In this document: piece by piece, positions 25,110 through 33,920 of the stretch
How the letters are laid out: the number at the start of each line of letters is the position of its first letter
How positions within the stretch are numbered: position 1 is the stretch's first letter
Translations under genes and position numbers: made by a program
Source of the DNA: Streptomyces shenzhenensis
GTDB lineage: Bacteria > Actinomycetota > Actinomycetes > Streptomycetales > Streptomycetaceae
NCBI RefSeq assembly: GCF_003688995.1
Contig: NZ_PENI01000013.1
Coordinates: 62,001 to 126,000 of the forward strand
Direction of reading: 5' to 3'
DNA: 64,000 nt
Notes under the pieces: model-generated
The model's database searches: none
What the model was told of the DNA's origin: nothing
The model's input: the letters and a program-made list of their open reading frames with translations, nothing else

Positions 25110-26138
25110 ATGAGACGTGCTGTGGTGATCGGGGCGACGGGACAGATCGGCCGCCCCACGGTCGACGCGCTGGTACGGGACGGCTGGGAGGTGACCGCCG
25201 CCTCCCGGGGCGGCGGCCGGGACGAACAGTGGCCGCAGGGGGTGCGGGCGGTGCGGCTGGACCGCGCCGACGACGCGGCGCTGGCCGCGGTCGTGGGCGA
25301 GGACTGCGACCTCGTGGTCGACATGGTCGCGCACGGGCCCGAGCACGCCAGGCAGCTGACCGCGCTGGCCGGCCGCGTCGGTTCCGCGGTGGTGATCTCC
25401 ACGGTGTCGGTGTACGAGGACGCCGAGGGCCGTGGCTTTGACACCCAGGGCGAGCCGGACGGCTTCCCCGAGTACCCGGTGCCCATCCCGGAGACCCAGC
25501 GCACGGTGGCCCCCGGCGAGTCCTCGTACAGCACCCGCAAGGCGGCGCTGGAGCGTGAACTCCTCGCCGCCGGGGACGCGTTGCCGACGACGCTGCTGCG
25601 AGCGGGGGCGGTCCACGGCCCGCACAGCGCGCTGCCCCGCGAGCTGTACTTCGTGAAACGCAACCTCGACGGACGCGGCACCCGGGTGCTCGCCCACGGC
25701 GGCCGGAGCCGATTCCACCCGGCGAGCGTCCGCAACATCGCCGAACTGGTCCGGCTGGCGGCGGCGCGACCGGGCTCGCGCGTGCTCAACGCCTGCGATC
25801 CGCAGGCCCCGACGGTGGCGGAGATCGGCGCGGCGGTCGACGAGGTGATGGGCGTCGAGCCGCGGACGGTCCTGCTGGACGGTGCGCCGCCCGCGGACTC
25901 CGTGGGCAGCTCGCCCTGGTCGGTGCCGCGGCCGGTGGTCTGCGACATGACCGCCGCGGCCCGGGAGCTGGACTACCGTCCGGTCGTCTCGTACGCCGAG
26001 AGCCTGCCCGGGACGGTCGACCGGCTGCGCGCCGAACTGGCCCACCGGGACTGGACCGAGGCCTTTCCGAGGCTGGCGAGCACGTATCCCGACCTGTTCG
26101 ACTACCCGGCCGAGGACGCCTGGCTGCGGGCACGGTGA
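25110..26138 (+). CDS. NAD-dependent epimerase/dehydratase-family reductase
   Basis: 342 aa, extended short-chain dehydrogenase fold. The nucleotide-binding motif GATGQIG is at residues 8-14, Ser/Thr at VISTVSVYED, and the catalytic pair appears as YSTRKAALE. The second half contains FHPASVRNIAELVRLAA and a substrate-binding region without recognised specificity. ATG 25110 starts MRRAVVIGATG. A very long upstream open frame is a by-product of high GC. A strong hairpin follows the stop. Confidence 0.85.
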   Translation: MRRAVVIGATGQIGRPTVDALVRDGWEVTAASRGGGRDEQWPQGVRAVRLDRADDAALAAVVGEDCDLVVDMVAHGPEHARQLTALAGRVGSAVVISTVSVYEDAEGRGFDTQGEPDGFPEYPVPIPETQRTVAPGESSYSTRKAALERELLAAGDALPTTLLRAGAVHGPHSALPRELYFVKRNLDGRGTRVLAHGGRSRFHPASVRNIAELVRLAAARPGSRVLNACDPQAPTVAEIGAAVDEVMGVEPRTVLLDGAPPADSVGSSPWSVPRPVVCDMTAAARELDYRPVVSYAESLPGTVDRLRAELAHRDWTEAFPRLASTYPDLFDYPAEDAWLRAR

Positions 26139-26141
26139 CCG

Positions 26142-26172
26142 GGGGCGGCCGGGAGGACGTCCCGGCCGCCCC
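26142..26172. terminator. Bidirectional terminator between the reductase and tap
   Basis: GGGGCGGCCGGG (26142-26153) and CCCGGCCGCCCC (26161-26172) pair perfectly over 12 bp, extendable by one A-T pair. It lies between convergent genes. Confidence 0.85.
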
Positions 26173-26180
26173 TCAGCCGG

Positions 26181-27776
26181 TCACGGCCTGGGCGTGGCGT
26201 GCGGTGCGCAGGTCACGTCGGCGGCGTCGACCTCACCGGTGAGCAGATAGGTGTCCACCCGGTCGTTGATGCACGGGTTGACCAGCCCGGTCACACCGTG
26301 CGAACCGGCGTCCCGCTCGGTGATGAGGCGGGAGCCCTTGAAGCGCTTGTGCAGTTCGACGGCGCCCGCGTACGGGGTGGCGGCGTCCCGCGTGGACTGC
26401 ACGATGAGCACCGGGGGCAGCCCCTTGCCGCTCTTCACGTCGACGGGCGTCTGCTGCTTGACCGGCCAGGTGGCGCAGGGCAGGTTCATCCAGGCGTTGG
26501 CCCAGGTCAGGAACGGGTAGTCCCGGTGCAGCCGGGTGTTGTCCCGGTCCCACTGCCGCCAGCTGGTGGGCCATTTGGCGTCGGTGCACTCGACGGCCGT
26601 GTAGACCGCGTTGCCGTTCTCCGAGGAGATGTTCCCCGCGGTGTCGGACAGATCCGGGGCGGCGGCGTCCACCAGCGCCTGGGTGTCTCCGGCGACGTAC
26701 TTGCTGAACACCGTGGCGACCGGCACCCACGCGGAGTCGTAGTACGGAGCGCTCTGGAAGAAGGAGAGCAGCTCGGCCGGGCCGACGACCCCGCCGACGG
26801 GGTTCTGCTTGGCGGTGGCGCGCAGCTGGAGCCACTTGGCCTGGACGGCGGCGCGGGTGGTACCGAGGTGGAAGTCGGCGTCGTTGGCGGCGACCCAGTC
26901 CTGCCAGTCCTTCCAGCGGCCCTCGAAGGCGATGTCCTGGTTGAGGTTGGCCTGATACCAGATGTTGTCCCGGGCCGGGTCGACCACGCTGTCGACGACC
27001 ATGCGGCGGATGTGCCCGGGGAACAGCGTGCCGTAGACGGCGCCCAGGTAGGTGCCGTAGGAGACACCGAGGTAGTTGATCTTCCGCTCGCCGAGCGCGG
27101 CACGGATGACGTCCAGGTCGCGCGCGGTGTTCGGGGTGGTCATGTGCGGCAGCATGGTGCCGCTGCGTTCGTAGCAGCCGTCCGCGTACTCGCGGGCCAG
27201 CTTGCGCTGGGCGAGCTTGTCGGCCTCGGAGTCGGGCACCGGGTCGGCCTTGGGCGCCTTGACGAACTCCTGCGGGTCGATGCAGGAGATGGGCGCGGAG
27301 TGGCCGACGCCGCGCGGGTCGAAGCCCACGAAGTCGTACGCCTTGGCCGTCTTCGCCCACACCGCGTTGTTGTTGGTGACCCGGGTCGGGAAGCGCAGCC
27401 CGGAGCCGCCCGGACCGCCGGGGTTGTAGACGAGCGCGCCCTGGCGCTCCTGCTTGGTGCCCGTGTTGCCGATGCGGTCGACGGCGAGCTTGATCTGCTT
27501 GCCGTGCGGCTTGGCGTAGTCGAGCGGCACGGTGACCCAGCCGCACTGGATGGGCTTGGCAAGCCCCCAGTCGGCGGGGCAGTCCTGCCAGTCGACGCCC
27601 GCCGTCGCGGCCCGCTCGGCGGCGATCGCGGCGCCCCGGGCCTCGCGGTCCTGGCCGCGGCCCGAGGTGGCGGCGGCCGTGGGCGCCGAGACGGCGCCGG
27701 CTATCAGGGTCGCGGTGACGAGCGCTCCGGCCGAACCGAGCGCGAGCACGCGGTTCTTCGGTCTGTTCTCCCTCAA
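26181..27776 (-). CDS. tap: Secreted tripeptidyl aminopeptidase-like alpha/beta hydrolase (Tap/SlpD/E family)
   Basis: 531 aa. A Sec signal (basic start, then LALGSAGALVTATLIAGAV, AxA-like end APTAAA) precedes the mature enzyme. Nucleophile Ser239 lies in LGVSYGTYLGAVYG; the oxyanion region is NPGGPGGSGL; the acid and base are in QSTRDAATPY and DAGSHGV near the C-terminus. Such enzymes release tripeptides from peptide N-termini outside the cell. The start is TTG 27776, supported by GGGGGAGGG upstream; the next in-frame GTG has no ribosome site. Its neighbour is ureD, an order I recall from S. coelicolor tap. Confidence 0.87.
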   Translation of the reverse strand: MRENRPKNRVLALGSAGALVTATLIAGAVSAPTAAATSGRGQDREARGAAIAAERAATAGVDWQDCPADWGLAKPIQCGWVTVPLDYAKPHGKQIKLAVDRIGNTGTKQERQGALVYNPGGPGGSGLRFPTRVTNNNAVWAKTAKAYDFVGFDPRGVGHSAPISCIDPQEFVKAPKADPVPDSEADKLAQRKLAREYADGCYERSGTMLPHMTTPNTARDLDVIRAALGERKINYLGVSYGTYLGAVYGTLFPGHIRRMVVDSVVDPARDNIWYQANLNQDIAFEGRWKDWQDWVAANDADFHLGTTRAAVQAKWLQLRATAKQNPVGGVVGPAELLSFFQSAPYYDSAWVPVATVFSKYVAGDTQALVDAAAPDLSDTAGNISSENGNAVYTAVECTDAKWPTSWRQWDRDNTRLHRDYPFLTWANAWMNLPCATWPVKQQTPVDVKSGKGLPPVLIVQSTRDAATPYAGAVELHKRFKGSRLITERDAGSHGVTGLVNPCINDRVDTYLLTGEVDAADVTCAPHATPRP

Positions 27777-27867
27777 GTGGGCCCTCCCCCTGCATCGCTG
27801 CGAATGTCAGGGGGATCCTCGTCCTTGTGAGGAGCCTGAGAACAGGGGTCGTTGACCTTCTTTGCCA

Positions 27868-27882
27868 ATCCGATAACCGGAT
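27868..27882. promoter_or_regulatory. Inverted repeat upstream of tap
   Basis: ATCCG-ATAAC-CGGAT is a 5+5+5 inverted repeat 92 bases upstream of the tap start and just past the ureD stop. It may be a regulator site or the stem of a weak ureD terminator. Confidence 0.3.
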
Positions 27883-27884
27883 GA

Positions 27885-28676
27885 TCACGTCCCGCTGAGC
27901 GGAGCGTCCTGGTCGAGCAGCGCCAACGCCTCGTCCAGCACCCGCCGCAGCCGCAGCCCGTCCGCGGCCACGGCACTCACCAGCACGGCGGGCCCGGCGA
28001 GCGGAGTGATCGCCGCCCCCTCCCCCAGCATCCGGGCCGCCGGCCTGCGATCGGTGAACTCGGGCCGTACGACGACGAGTTGCCCGACGGCGCGGTGTCC
28101 CGCCAGGACGGCGGGGCCGTCCCAGCCACCCGGCGCACCGGGGCCGCAGGCCAGCTCCTGGTCGAGCACGCAGTGCCCGGCGACCCGCACCGTCAGACGG
28201 CTGCCGAGCCGCCCCGGTTCCTCGCCCACCCGGCCGAGCACCTGCTCCTCGCGCAGCACGAGACGGGCGCCGGCGGCGAGGTCGACCCGGCTGGTGACAT
28301 ACAGCTCACTGCCGGCCGCGGAGATCAACGGCTCGGGCAGCCAGCGCAGTTCGCCTCCGGCGGCGACGGTGATCCGCACCTCGTAGTGTGCCTCGCCCTT
28401 CGTCTGGCCCGGCAGCGCGATGGTCGCGGCGGCCGACCCGACGTGCAGCCGGGCGCCCTGCGCCACCCGTGCCTCGACGGCGAACCGGTCGCCGCCGAGC
28501 GGCCCGCTCATCGCCCCGACGAGCATGACCCGTGCCTCCGCGCCGCTCCCCCGGGTGCGCCGCGGCGCCAGCGGGCCCTCGCCCTCCAGCACGGGCAGCG
28601 CCGTGCCGCCCCGGCCGTCCGGCCGGGCGACGATCCGCGCGGCGGCCCGCACCCCCCGCACCGTCACGCCGTCCAC
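27885..28676 (-). CDS. ureD: Urease accessory protein UreD
   Basis: 263 aa. Part of the UreD-UreF-UreG complex that delivers nickel to apo-urease. Typical features are GPLGGDRFAVEARVAQGARLHV, then AHYEVRITVAAGGELRWLPEP and the Arg-rich RVDLAAGARLVLREEQVLGR. It is the last gene of the operon and overlaps the end of ureG by 13 bases. Confidence 0.92.
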   Translation of the reverse strand: MDGVTVRGVRAAARIVARPDGRGGTALPVLEGEGPLAPRRTRGSGAEARVMLVGAMSGPLGGDRFAVEARVAQGARLHVGSAAATIALPGQTKGEAHYEVRITVAAGGELRWLPEPLISAAGSELYVTSRVDLAAGARLVLREEQVLGRVGEEPGRLGSRLTVRVAGHCVLDQELACGPGAPGGWDGPAVLAGHRAVGQLVVVRPEFTDRRPAARMLGEGAAITPLAGPAVLVSAVAADGLRLRRVLDEALALLDQDAPLSGT

Positions 28677-29341
28677 ACGGCGAGCCGTTCACGCACCCAG
28701 ACGGCGACCTCGGCGACGCCCTCCTCGGCACGCAACGACTGGAAGACGACGGGCAGTCCGGCCCGTTGCGCCTGCGCGTCGGCGGCCATCCGCACGAGGT
28801 CGGAGCCGACGTACGGCGCGAGGTCGGTCTTGTTGACCACGAGCAGATCGGCGGTGGTGACGCCGGGGCCGCCCTTGCGCGGGATGTCGTCCCCGCCGGC
28901 CACGTCGATGACGAAGACCTGCGCGTCGACGAGCCCCTTGGAGAAGGTCGCGGTGAGGTTGTCCCCGCCCGACTCGACGAGGACGAGGTCCAGCGGCCCC
29001 ACCTCGTCCTCCAGTTCCTCGACCGCTTCGAGGTTGGCGGAGATGTCGTCCCTGATCGCCGTGTGCGGGCAGGCTCCCGTCTCCACGGCGGTGATCCGCT
29101 CGGGCGGCAGCACGGCCTCGCGCAGCAGGAACTCGGCGTCCTCCCGGGTGTAGATGTCGTTCGTGACGACGGCGAGCGACAGCTCGTCCCGCAGGGCCCG
29201 GCACAGGGCGGCGACGGTGGCGGTCTTCCCCGAACCGACGGGCCCGCCGAGGCCGATCCGCAGCGCACGCCGCGATCCGTCCGGCCGCCGGGCGTCGGCG
29301 CTGACGGCGGCGGGGCCGAGGTGGATGTGGTCGAGATGCAT
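28664..29341 (-). CDS. ureG: Urease accessory GTPase UreG
   Basis: 225 aa GTPase that loads nickel into urease. The P-loop is GGPVGSGKT (residues 32-40). Further motifs are VTNDIYTREDAEFLL, the metal-binding ETGACPHTAIRDD, VESGGDNLTATFS and the base motif NKTDLAPYVG. The N-terminus has only a short His run (MHLDHIHLG). ATG 29341 is preferred over longer in-frame readings. The gap to ureF is 82 bases, the largest in the operon; the end overlaps ureD. Confidence 0.95.
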   Translation of the reverse strand: MHLDHIHLGPAAVSADARRPDGSRRALRIGLGGPVGSGKTATVAALCRALRDELSLAVVTNDIYTREDAEFLLREAVLPPERITAVETGACPHTAIRDDISANLEAVEELEDEVGPLDLVLVESGGDNLTATFSKGLVDAQVFVIDVAGGDDIPRKGGPGVTTADLLVVNKTDLAPYVGSDLVRMAADAQAQRAGLPVVFQSLRAEEGVAEVAVWVRERLAVWTA

Positions 29342-29423
29342 GGGCGGCTCTCCTTCGGGGCTGTCTTCGCGACACCGGTTACGACGGGGGTGCAGGGGCA
29401 GGGTGCGAGTGCGGGGCGCGGGC

Positions 29424-30098
29424 TCAGGATGCGAACAGCCGTACGGCCCGGGCGGCATGTGCCTCCGCGCCGATCTCCAGCAGCGGCGCGGACGCCGCCG
29501 GCAGGGCGTCGACGCCGTCGTCGAGAGCGTGCCGGGCCGCCTCCACCGCACGCCCGACGACCTGGTCCAGCTCGGGCGCCAGCCGGGCCAGCACCCTGGT
29601 CGCGTCGAACGGATCCAGGCTCAGCAGCCGCACGGTGGCCGACGCCGGCCCACTCACGCTCTCGTACGCCGCGCAGTACGCCGCGTCCGCCGCCGCCAGA
29701 CCGGCCGCCCGTGCCGTGAGGCCGAGCACCACCGGCTGGTGTGCGCCCTTGGGGAACCGCCGGGCCAGGGCGTCGAGTTCGGCGGACGGCCAGGTCGCCC
29801 GCGCCGCCCGCAGCAGCTGCCGGCCGAGCCTGCGGGCGGCGCCGCGCAGGGCGGGCGACGGCGTGCGCGCGTCCGCCGCCGCGTCCAGGGCGGCGGGGTC
29901 CGCGCCGAGCACCGCCGCCGCGGCGAGCGAGGCGGCCACGAGACCCGCCGTGTGCAGCCGGCCCCGGCAGAAGTCCGCCAAACCCGCGGCATCGGTGATG
30001 CGTCCGGCCGTGACGGCGGCCTCCGCCCCGCCGGAGTGCGCATGCCCCCCGGCGGGAAAGCGGCCGTCGGCCAGGACGAGAAGCGCTGCCCTGGACAT
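29424..30098 (-). CDS. ureF: Urease accessory protein UreF
   Basis: 224 aa, all-helical. It starts MSRAALLVLADGRFPAGGHAHSGG, the conserved UreF opening, and contains LRGAARRLGRQLLRAARATWP and YESVSGPASATVRLLSLDPF. UreF gates GTP hydrolysis by UreG during nickel delivery. The ATG shares a base with the ureC stop (TGATG), so the two are coupled. The length is typical. Confidence 0.9.
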   Translation of the reverse strand: MSRAALLVLADGRFPAGGHAHSGGAEAAVTAGRITDAAGLADFCRGRLHTAGLVAASLAAAAVLGADPAALDAAADARTPSPALRGAARRLGRQLLRAARATWPSAELDALARRFPKGAHQPVVLGLTARAAGLAAADAAYCAAYESVSGPASATVRLLSLDPFDATRVLARLAPELDQVVGRAVEAARHALDDGVDALPAASAPLLEIGAEAHAARAVRLFAS

Positions 30099-31819
30099 CA
30101 GAACAGGAAGTAGCGCTGGGCCATGGGGAGTTCGGCGGCCGGGGCGGCCTCGACCAGTTCGCCGTCGATGTGCACGGCGAAGCTGTCGGGGTCGACCCGG
30201 ACCAGGGGCCGTGCGTCGTTCTCCCTCATGTCCGCCTTCGTGACGTCGCGCGTCGACTCGATGGCGACGAAGCGCTTGCCCAGCTCCAGCCGCTCCGGCA
30301 GTCCGTCCTCGACGGCCGCCGGGGCGACGAAGTTGACCGAGTTGGCGGCGGGCGCCCGTCCGATCGCTCCGTACATCGGGCGCGGGAGGATCGGCTGCGG
30401 GGTGGGGATGGAGGCGTTGGCGTCGCCCATCTGCGCGTACGCGATCTGCCCGCCCTTGATGACCAGCTGCGGTTTCACGCCGAAGAACGCGGGCTCCCAG
30501 AGCACCAGGTCGGCGAGTTTTCCGGTCTCCACGGACCCGATGTCCCGGGCGAGGCCCTGGGCGAGCGCCGGGTTGATCGTGTACTTGGCGACATAGCGCC
30601 GTACCCGCCGGTTGTCCGCGCGGCCGTCGCCGGGCAGCGCGCCCCGGCGGCGCTTCATCACATGTGCCGTCTGCCAGGTCCGCAGCACGACCTCGCCGAC
30701 GCGGCCCATCGCCTGGGAGTCGGAGGAGATGATCGAGATCGCGCCCAGGTCGTGCAGGATGTCCTCGGCGCCGATCGTCGACGGCCTGATCCGGGACTCG
30801 GCGAACGCCAGGTCCTCCGGGACCGCGGGGTTGAGGTGGTGGCACACCATCAGCATGTCGAGGTGTTCCTCGGCGGTGTTGACGGTGAACGGCCGGGTCG
30901 GATTGGTCGAACTGGGCAGCACGTGCGGCTCGGAGACCACGGTCATGATGTCCGGCGCGTGCCCGCCGCCGGCCCCCTCGGTGTGGTAGGCGTGGATGCC
31001 GCGCCCGGCGATCGCGGCGAGCGTGTCGCCGACGAAACCGGCCTCGTTGAGGGTGTCCGTGTGGATGGCGACCTGGATCCCGGTGCGGTCCGCGACGGTG
31101 AGCGAGGCGTCGATGACGGCCGGGGTGGAGCCCCAGTCCTCGTGCAGCTTGAGGCCCAGCGCGCCGCCGCGGATCTGCGACAGCATCGCCTCGTGCGAGA
31201 CGGTGTTGCCCTTGCCGAGGAAGCCGACGTTGACCGGGTAGTGCTCCATCGCCTGGAACATCCGGGCGAGATGCCAGGGGCCGGGCGTCACGGTGGTCGC
31301 CTTGGAGCCCTCGGCCGGTCCGGTGCCGCCGCCGACCAGGGTGGTGATGCCGGCGGCCAGCGCCTCGTCGGCGATCTGCGGGCAGATGAAGTGGACGTGC
31401 GCGTCGATCGCGCCGGCGGTGAGGATCCGCCCGTTGCCCGCGATCACCTCGGTCTCCGGGCCGATGACCAGCTCGGGGTGCACGCCGTCCATCGTGTCCG
31501 GGTTGCCCGCCTTGCCGATCCCGGTGATCCGGCCGTCGCGGATGCCGATGTCGGCCTTGACGATCCCCCAGTGGTCGACGACGACGGCACCGGTGATCAC
31601 GGTGTCGGGGGTGCCGTCCGCGCGCGTGGCCCGCGACTGGCCCATCGATTCGCGGATGACCTTGCCGCCGCCGAAGACCGCCTCGTCACCGGCGCGTCCC
31701 GGCCCGCCCGAACGGTCCTCCTCGATCTCGATCAGCAGGTCGGTGTCGGCCAGCCGGATCCGGTCGCCGGTGGTCGGGCCGAACAGGTCCGCGTACGCGG
31801 CACGTGAGATCTCAGGCAT
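30098..31819 (-). CDS. ureC: Urease alpha subunit
   Basis: 573 aa. Nickel ligands and catalytic residues fall in order: His141 and His143 (IDAHVHF), carbamylated Lys224 (LGLKLHEDWGST), His253, His279 (AYHTEGAGGGHAPD), Cys326-His327 in the mobile flap (MVCHHLNPAVPED) and Asp367 (SSDSQAMGR). The constant shift of seven from the Klebsiella numbering shows a complete subunit. ATG 31819 has GGAGG 10 bases upstream; GTG 31828 is too close to it. It overlaps ureB by 8 bases. Confidence 0.97.
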   Translation of the reverse strand: MPEISRAAYADLFGPTTGDRIRLADTDLLIEIEEDRSGGPGRAGDEAVFGGGKVIRESMGQSRATRADGTPDTVITGAVVVDHWGIVKADIGIRDGRITGIGKAGNPDTMDGVHPELVIGPETEVIAGNGRILTAGAIDAHVHFICPQIADEALAAGITTLVGGGTGPAEGSKATTVTPGPWHLARMFQAMEHYPVNVGFLGKGNTVSHEAMLSQIRGGALGLKLHEDWGSTPAVIDASLTVADRTGIQVAIHTDTLNEAGFVGDTLAAIAGRGIHAYHTEGAGGGHAPDIMTVVSEPHVLPSSTNPTRPFTVNTAEEHLDMLMVCHHLNPAVPEDLAFAESRIRPSTIGAEDILHDLGAISIISSDSQAMGRVGEVVLRTWQTAHVMKRRRGALPGDGRADNRRVRRYVAKYTINPALAQGLARDIGSVETGKLADLVLWEPAFFGVKPQLVIKGGQIAYAQMGDANASIPTPQPILPRPMYGAIGRAPAANSVNFVAPAAVEDGLPERLELGKRFVAIESTRDVTKADMRENDARPLVRVDPDSFAVHIDGELVEAAPAAELPMAQRYFLF

Positions 31820-32123
31820 CGAGGGCACCTCCGGTCTCCCCGCGCAGGCCCGGTACGACGCGGGCGCCGGCCAGCGGGACGAGTTCGACGTCGACGGGGA
31901 TTCCGGGCTCGAAGCGCATGGCGGTGCCGGCGGCGACGTTCAGCCGCTTTCCGCGCGCGGCGGCGCGGTCGAACTCCAGGCCGGGGTTGGCCTCGGCGAA
32001 GTGGTAGTGGGAGCCGACCTGGACGGGCCGGTCGGCGGCGTTGAGCACGGTGAGCCGGGTGACCTCGCGGCCCTCGTTGCAGACGACGGGGTCCGCGGCG
32101 AACAGGATCTCTCCGGGAATCAT
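31812..32123 (-). CDS. ureB: Urease beta subunit
   Basis: 103 aa. It starts MIPGEILFAADPVVCNEGRE and contains the signature VQVGSHYHFAEANPGLEFDR and the typical GKRLNVAAGTAMRFEPG. It forms the structural interface of the (alpha-beta-gamma)3 urease. It lies 13 bases after ureA and overlaps the ureC start. Confidence 0.96.
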   Translation of the reverse strand: MIPGEILFAADPVVCNEGREVTRLTVLNAADRPVQVGSHYHFAEANPGLEFDRAAARGKRLNVAAGTAMRFEPGIPVDVELVPLAGARVVPGLRGETGGALDA

Positions 32124-32136
32124 GGCCGTCCCCCGC

Positions 32137-32439
32137 TCAGACGATCGGCTCGTGGACGGTGACCAGCTTGGTGCCGTCCGGGAAGGTGGCCTCCGCCTGG
32201 ACGTCGTGGATCATCTCGGGGACGCCCTCCATGACGTCGTCCCTGGTGAGCAACTTACGGCCGGAGGCCATCAGTTCGGCGACGGTACGCCCGTCGCGCG
32301 CGCCTTCGAGGATGTGCGACGTGATGAGCGCGACCGCCTCGGGGTGGTTGAGCTTCAGCCCTCGGGCCCGGCGCCTCTCGGCCACGTCGGCCGCCACGTG
32401 GATCAGCAGCCTCTCTTGCTCATGCGGGGTCAGTTGCAC
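32137..32439 (-). CDS. ureA: Urease gamma subunit
   Basis: 100 aa when begun at GTG 32439, giving VQLTPHEQERLLIHVAADVA, the standard length; GAGG lies five bases before this GTG. A GTG four codons earlier (32451) is possible. Further signatures are LKLNHPEAVALITSHILEGARDG and MIHDVQAEATFPDGTKLVT (in shorter form). First gene of ureABCFGD. No ureE follows, so nickel delivery relies on UreG/UreD/UreF. A GlnR-like box lies about 110 bases upstream. Confidence 0.96.
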   Translation of the reverse strand: MQLTPHEQERLLIHVAADVAERRRARGLKLNHPEAVALITSHILEGARDGRTVAELMASGRKLLTRDDVMEGVPEMIHDVQAEATFPDGTKLVTVHEPIV

Positions 32440-32550
32440 GTCCCACCTCACAGTCCTCGCTCCGGACCGTGCGGGGTCCGGTTGCCGCAGCCACTCTCCA
32501 TCGGGATACGAAACCCCTGGTGGCGTGGATCGGCAGGCTAGTTCGCCGGA

Positions 32551-32566
32551 GTTTCGGCGACGTTAA
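32551..32566 (-). promoter_or_regulatory. GlnR-like box upstream of ureA
   Basis: On the minus strand TTAAC-GTCGCC-GAAAC fits the gTnAc-n6-GaAAc pattern of Streptomyces GlnR sites, with the right 11-base spacing. GlnR is known to control urease in Streptomyces. It lies about 112 bases from the ureA start, a plausible promoter distance. Confidence 0.5.
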
Positions 32567-32999
32567 CCGAACCTTGGCCGCTTCCTGACCGTACCGGTGG
32601 CTCCGCCGAACTCACCCGTCTGCCGTGAAGCGCACCCGCCCTCCGCTCGCGGCCGTCGCGCTCGTCCCCCTGGCCCTGTGGGCCTCCGCCTGGCCGGCCC
32701 GGCCGAGGGCGAGCGTCAACTGACGTGACGCGAGGGCGCGTTCGAGGTCCATCGGCACGCCGGCGAGGCACGGACCGTATACGGCGAGTCCGGTCGTCAC
32801 CCAGTTGCTCCAGCAGGCGGCGGCCGGTCAGGGACCCGCGCGGTGCGGCGACACTGGCCGTGAACGCCGCCGTGGCCGGACTTGCGGCGCTGCCCGGGCC
32901 CACGGGCATCGGGGTCGGAGCGGGCAGCCGCTGTCGAAACTGGTCGGCACGCCCGGTCAGGGGAGACGACACGGCAGCAACCGGTCCCGCCCGCACCCC

Positions 33000-33600
33000 G
33001 ACCTGGCAGGCGATCCTCGATCCGGGCGCCGACGCACTGCGCACGCGCGCGCGAAGCGGCCGGTCCGCACCGCAACCCGGACTCGCGCCCTGCCAGCTGA
33101 CCTGAACGGCGCTCCCAGACGGCCGCGCATCCCCGCTGCGGACGGGAGTGCACGACCCTGCCGTCGTGCGGATCCGGCCCGCCGATCCCACCCACACCCC
33201 GACCCGGCGGGCAACGCTCAGTCCGGGCGCCGACGCGTTGCACTCGCGCGCGCGAAGCGGCCGGTCCGCACCGCAACCCGGACTCGCGCCCCGTCAGCCG
33301 ACCTGAACGGCGCTCCCAGACCTATCCCCGCTGCGGATGGGAGTGCACGACCCTGCCGTCGCGCGGATCCCGGCCCGCCGGTCCCACCCACACCCCGCCC
33401 CGGCGGGCAGCGCTCGCGCGCGAAGCGGCCGGTCCACGCCGCAAACCGGACTCGCACCCGCCGCCCGGCCCCAGCAGCAGACCCGGACAACCGTGCACGA
33501 CCCTGCCGTCGCGCGGATCCCGGCCCGCCGGTCCCACCCGCGCCTTGACCTGGCAGGCAGCGCGCGGAGCAACCCGGACTCGTGCCCGCCGGTTGTGCCG
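33000..33600. repeat. Three to four diverged direct repeats of about 150-200 bp upstream of the Phd gene
   Basis: The 1.1 kb between ureA and the antitoxin gene holds no clear gene. From about 33000 a complex unit recurs: GCGAAGCGGCCGGTCC at 33051, 33252 and 33420, and GTGCACGACCCTGCCGTCG at 33148, 33343 and 33493, followed by GGATC, CGGCCCGCCG and TCCCACCC. Spacings are 201/168 and 195/150, so units have been shortened by deletions. The last copy abuts the 3' end of the antitoxin gene. Between 32570 and 32990 nothing is recognisable. Confidence 0.75.
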
Positions 33601-33882
33601 CTACGAGCCGCCGGAGGCCCCGCGGTGTTCGGCTGCGATGCCGAAGCGGCGCTGCCCGTGGGGCGTGCCCGCGGCCTCGCGGACGCTGGAGACCGAGCTG
33701 ACGACCTGGTCGTCCGCGGGCTCCGTGAGTTCTTCGAGCCGCTCCAGGTCGGCGGCGGAGACGAGGGCGACGAGAGGCTTGCCGTGGCGGGTCACGACGA
33801 CGCGTTCGCCGCCGTACACCACCCGGTTGATCAGGTCGGCGAGTTCAGCCCTGGCTTGGGTCACCGGAATCTCGTAGGCCAT
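33601..33882 (-). CDS. Phd/YefM-type antitoxin without a visible toxin
   Basis: 93 aa. The N-terminal half is a clear Phd/YefM DNA-binding domain: MAYEIPVTQARAELADLIN, then VYGGERVVVTRHGKPLVALVS and AADLERLEEL. The C-terminal 40 residues are polar, as expected for the toxin-neutralising arm. No RelE/Doc/YoeB-like frame lies on either side: downstream are the decayed repeats, upstream is the divergent clpP gene. It is therefore an orphan antitoxin, or the toxin was lost in the repeat zone. CTGTA/TACAG inverted repeats sit in its promoter. Confidence 0.85.
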   Translation of the reverse strand: MAYEIPVTQARAELADLINRVVYGGERVVVTRHGKPLVALVSAADLERLEELTEPADDQVVSSVSSVREAAGTPHGQRRFGIAAEHRGASGGS

Positions 33883-33920
33883 GACCCCAGCTTACGGGGC
33901 TCCCCCGGACCCCCCACGCT

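Noticed and set aside
32612..32800. Short minus-strand frame upstream of ureA with the hydrophobic start GLAVYGPCLAGVPMDLE
   Set aside because: Too short, no ribosome site and no family match; a gene relic is possible but not supported.
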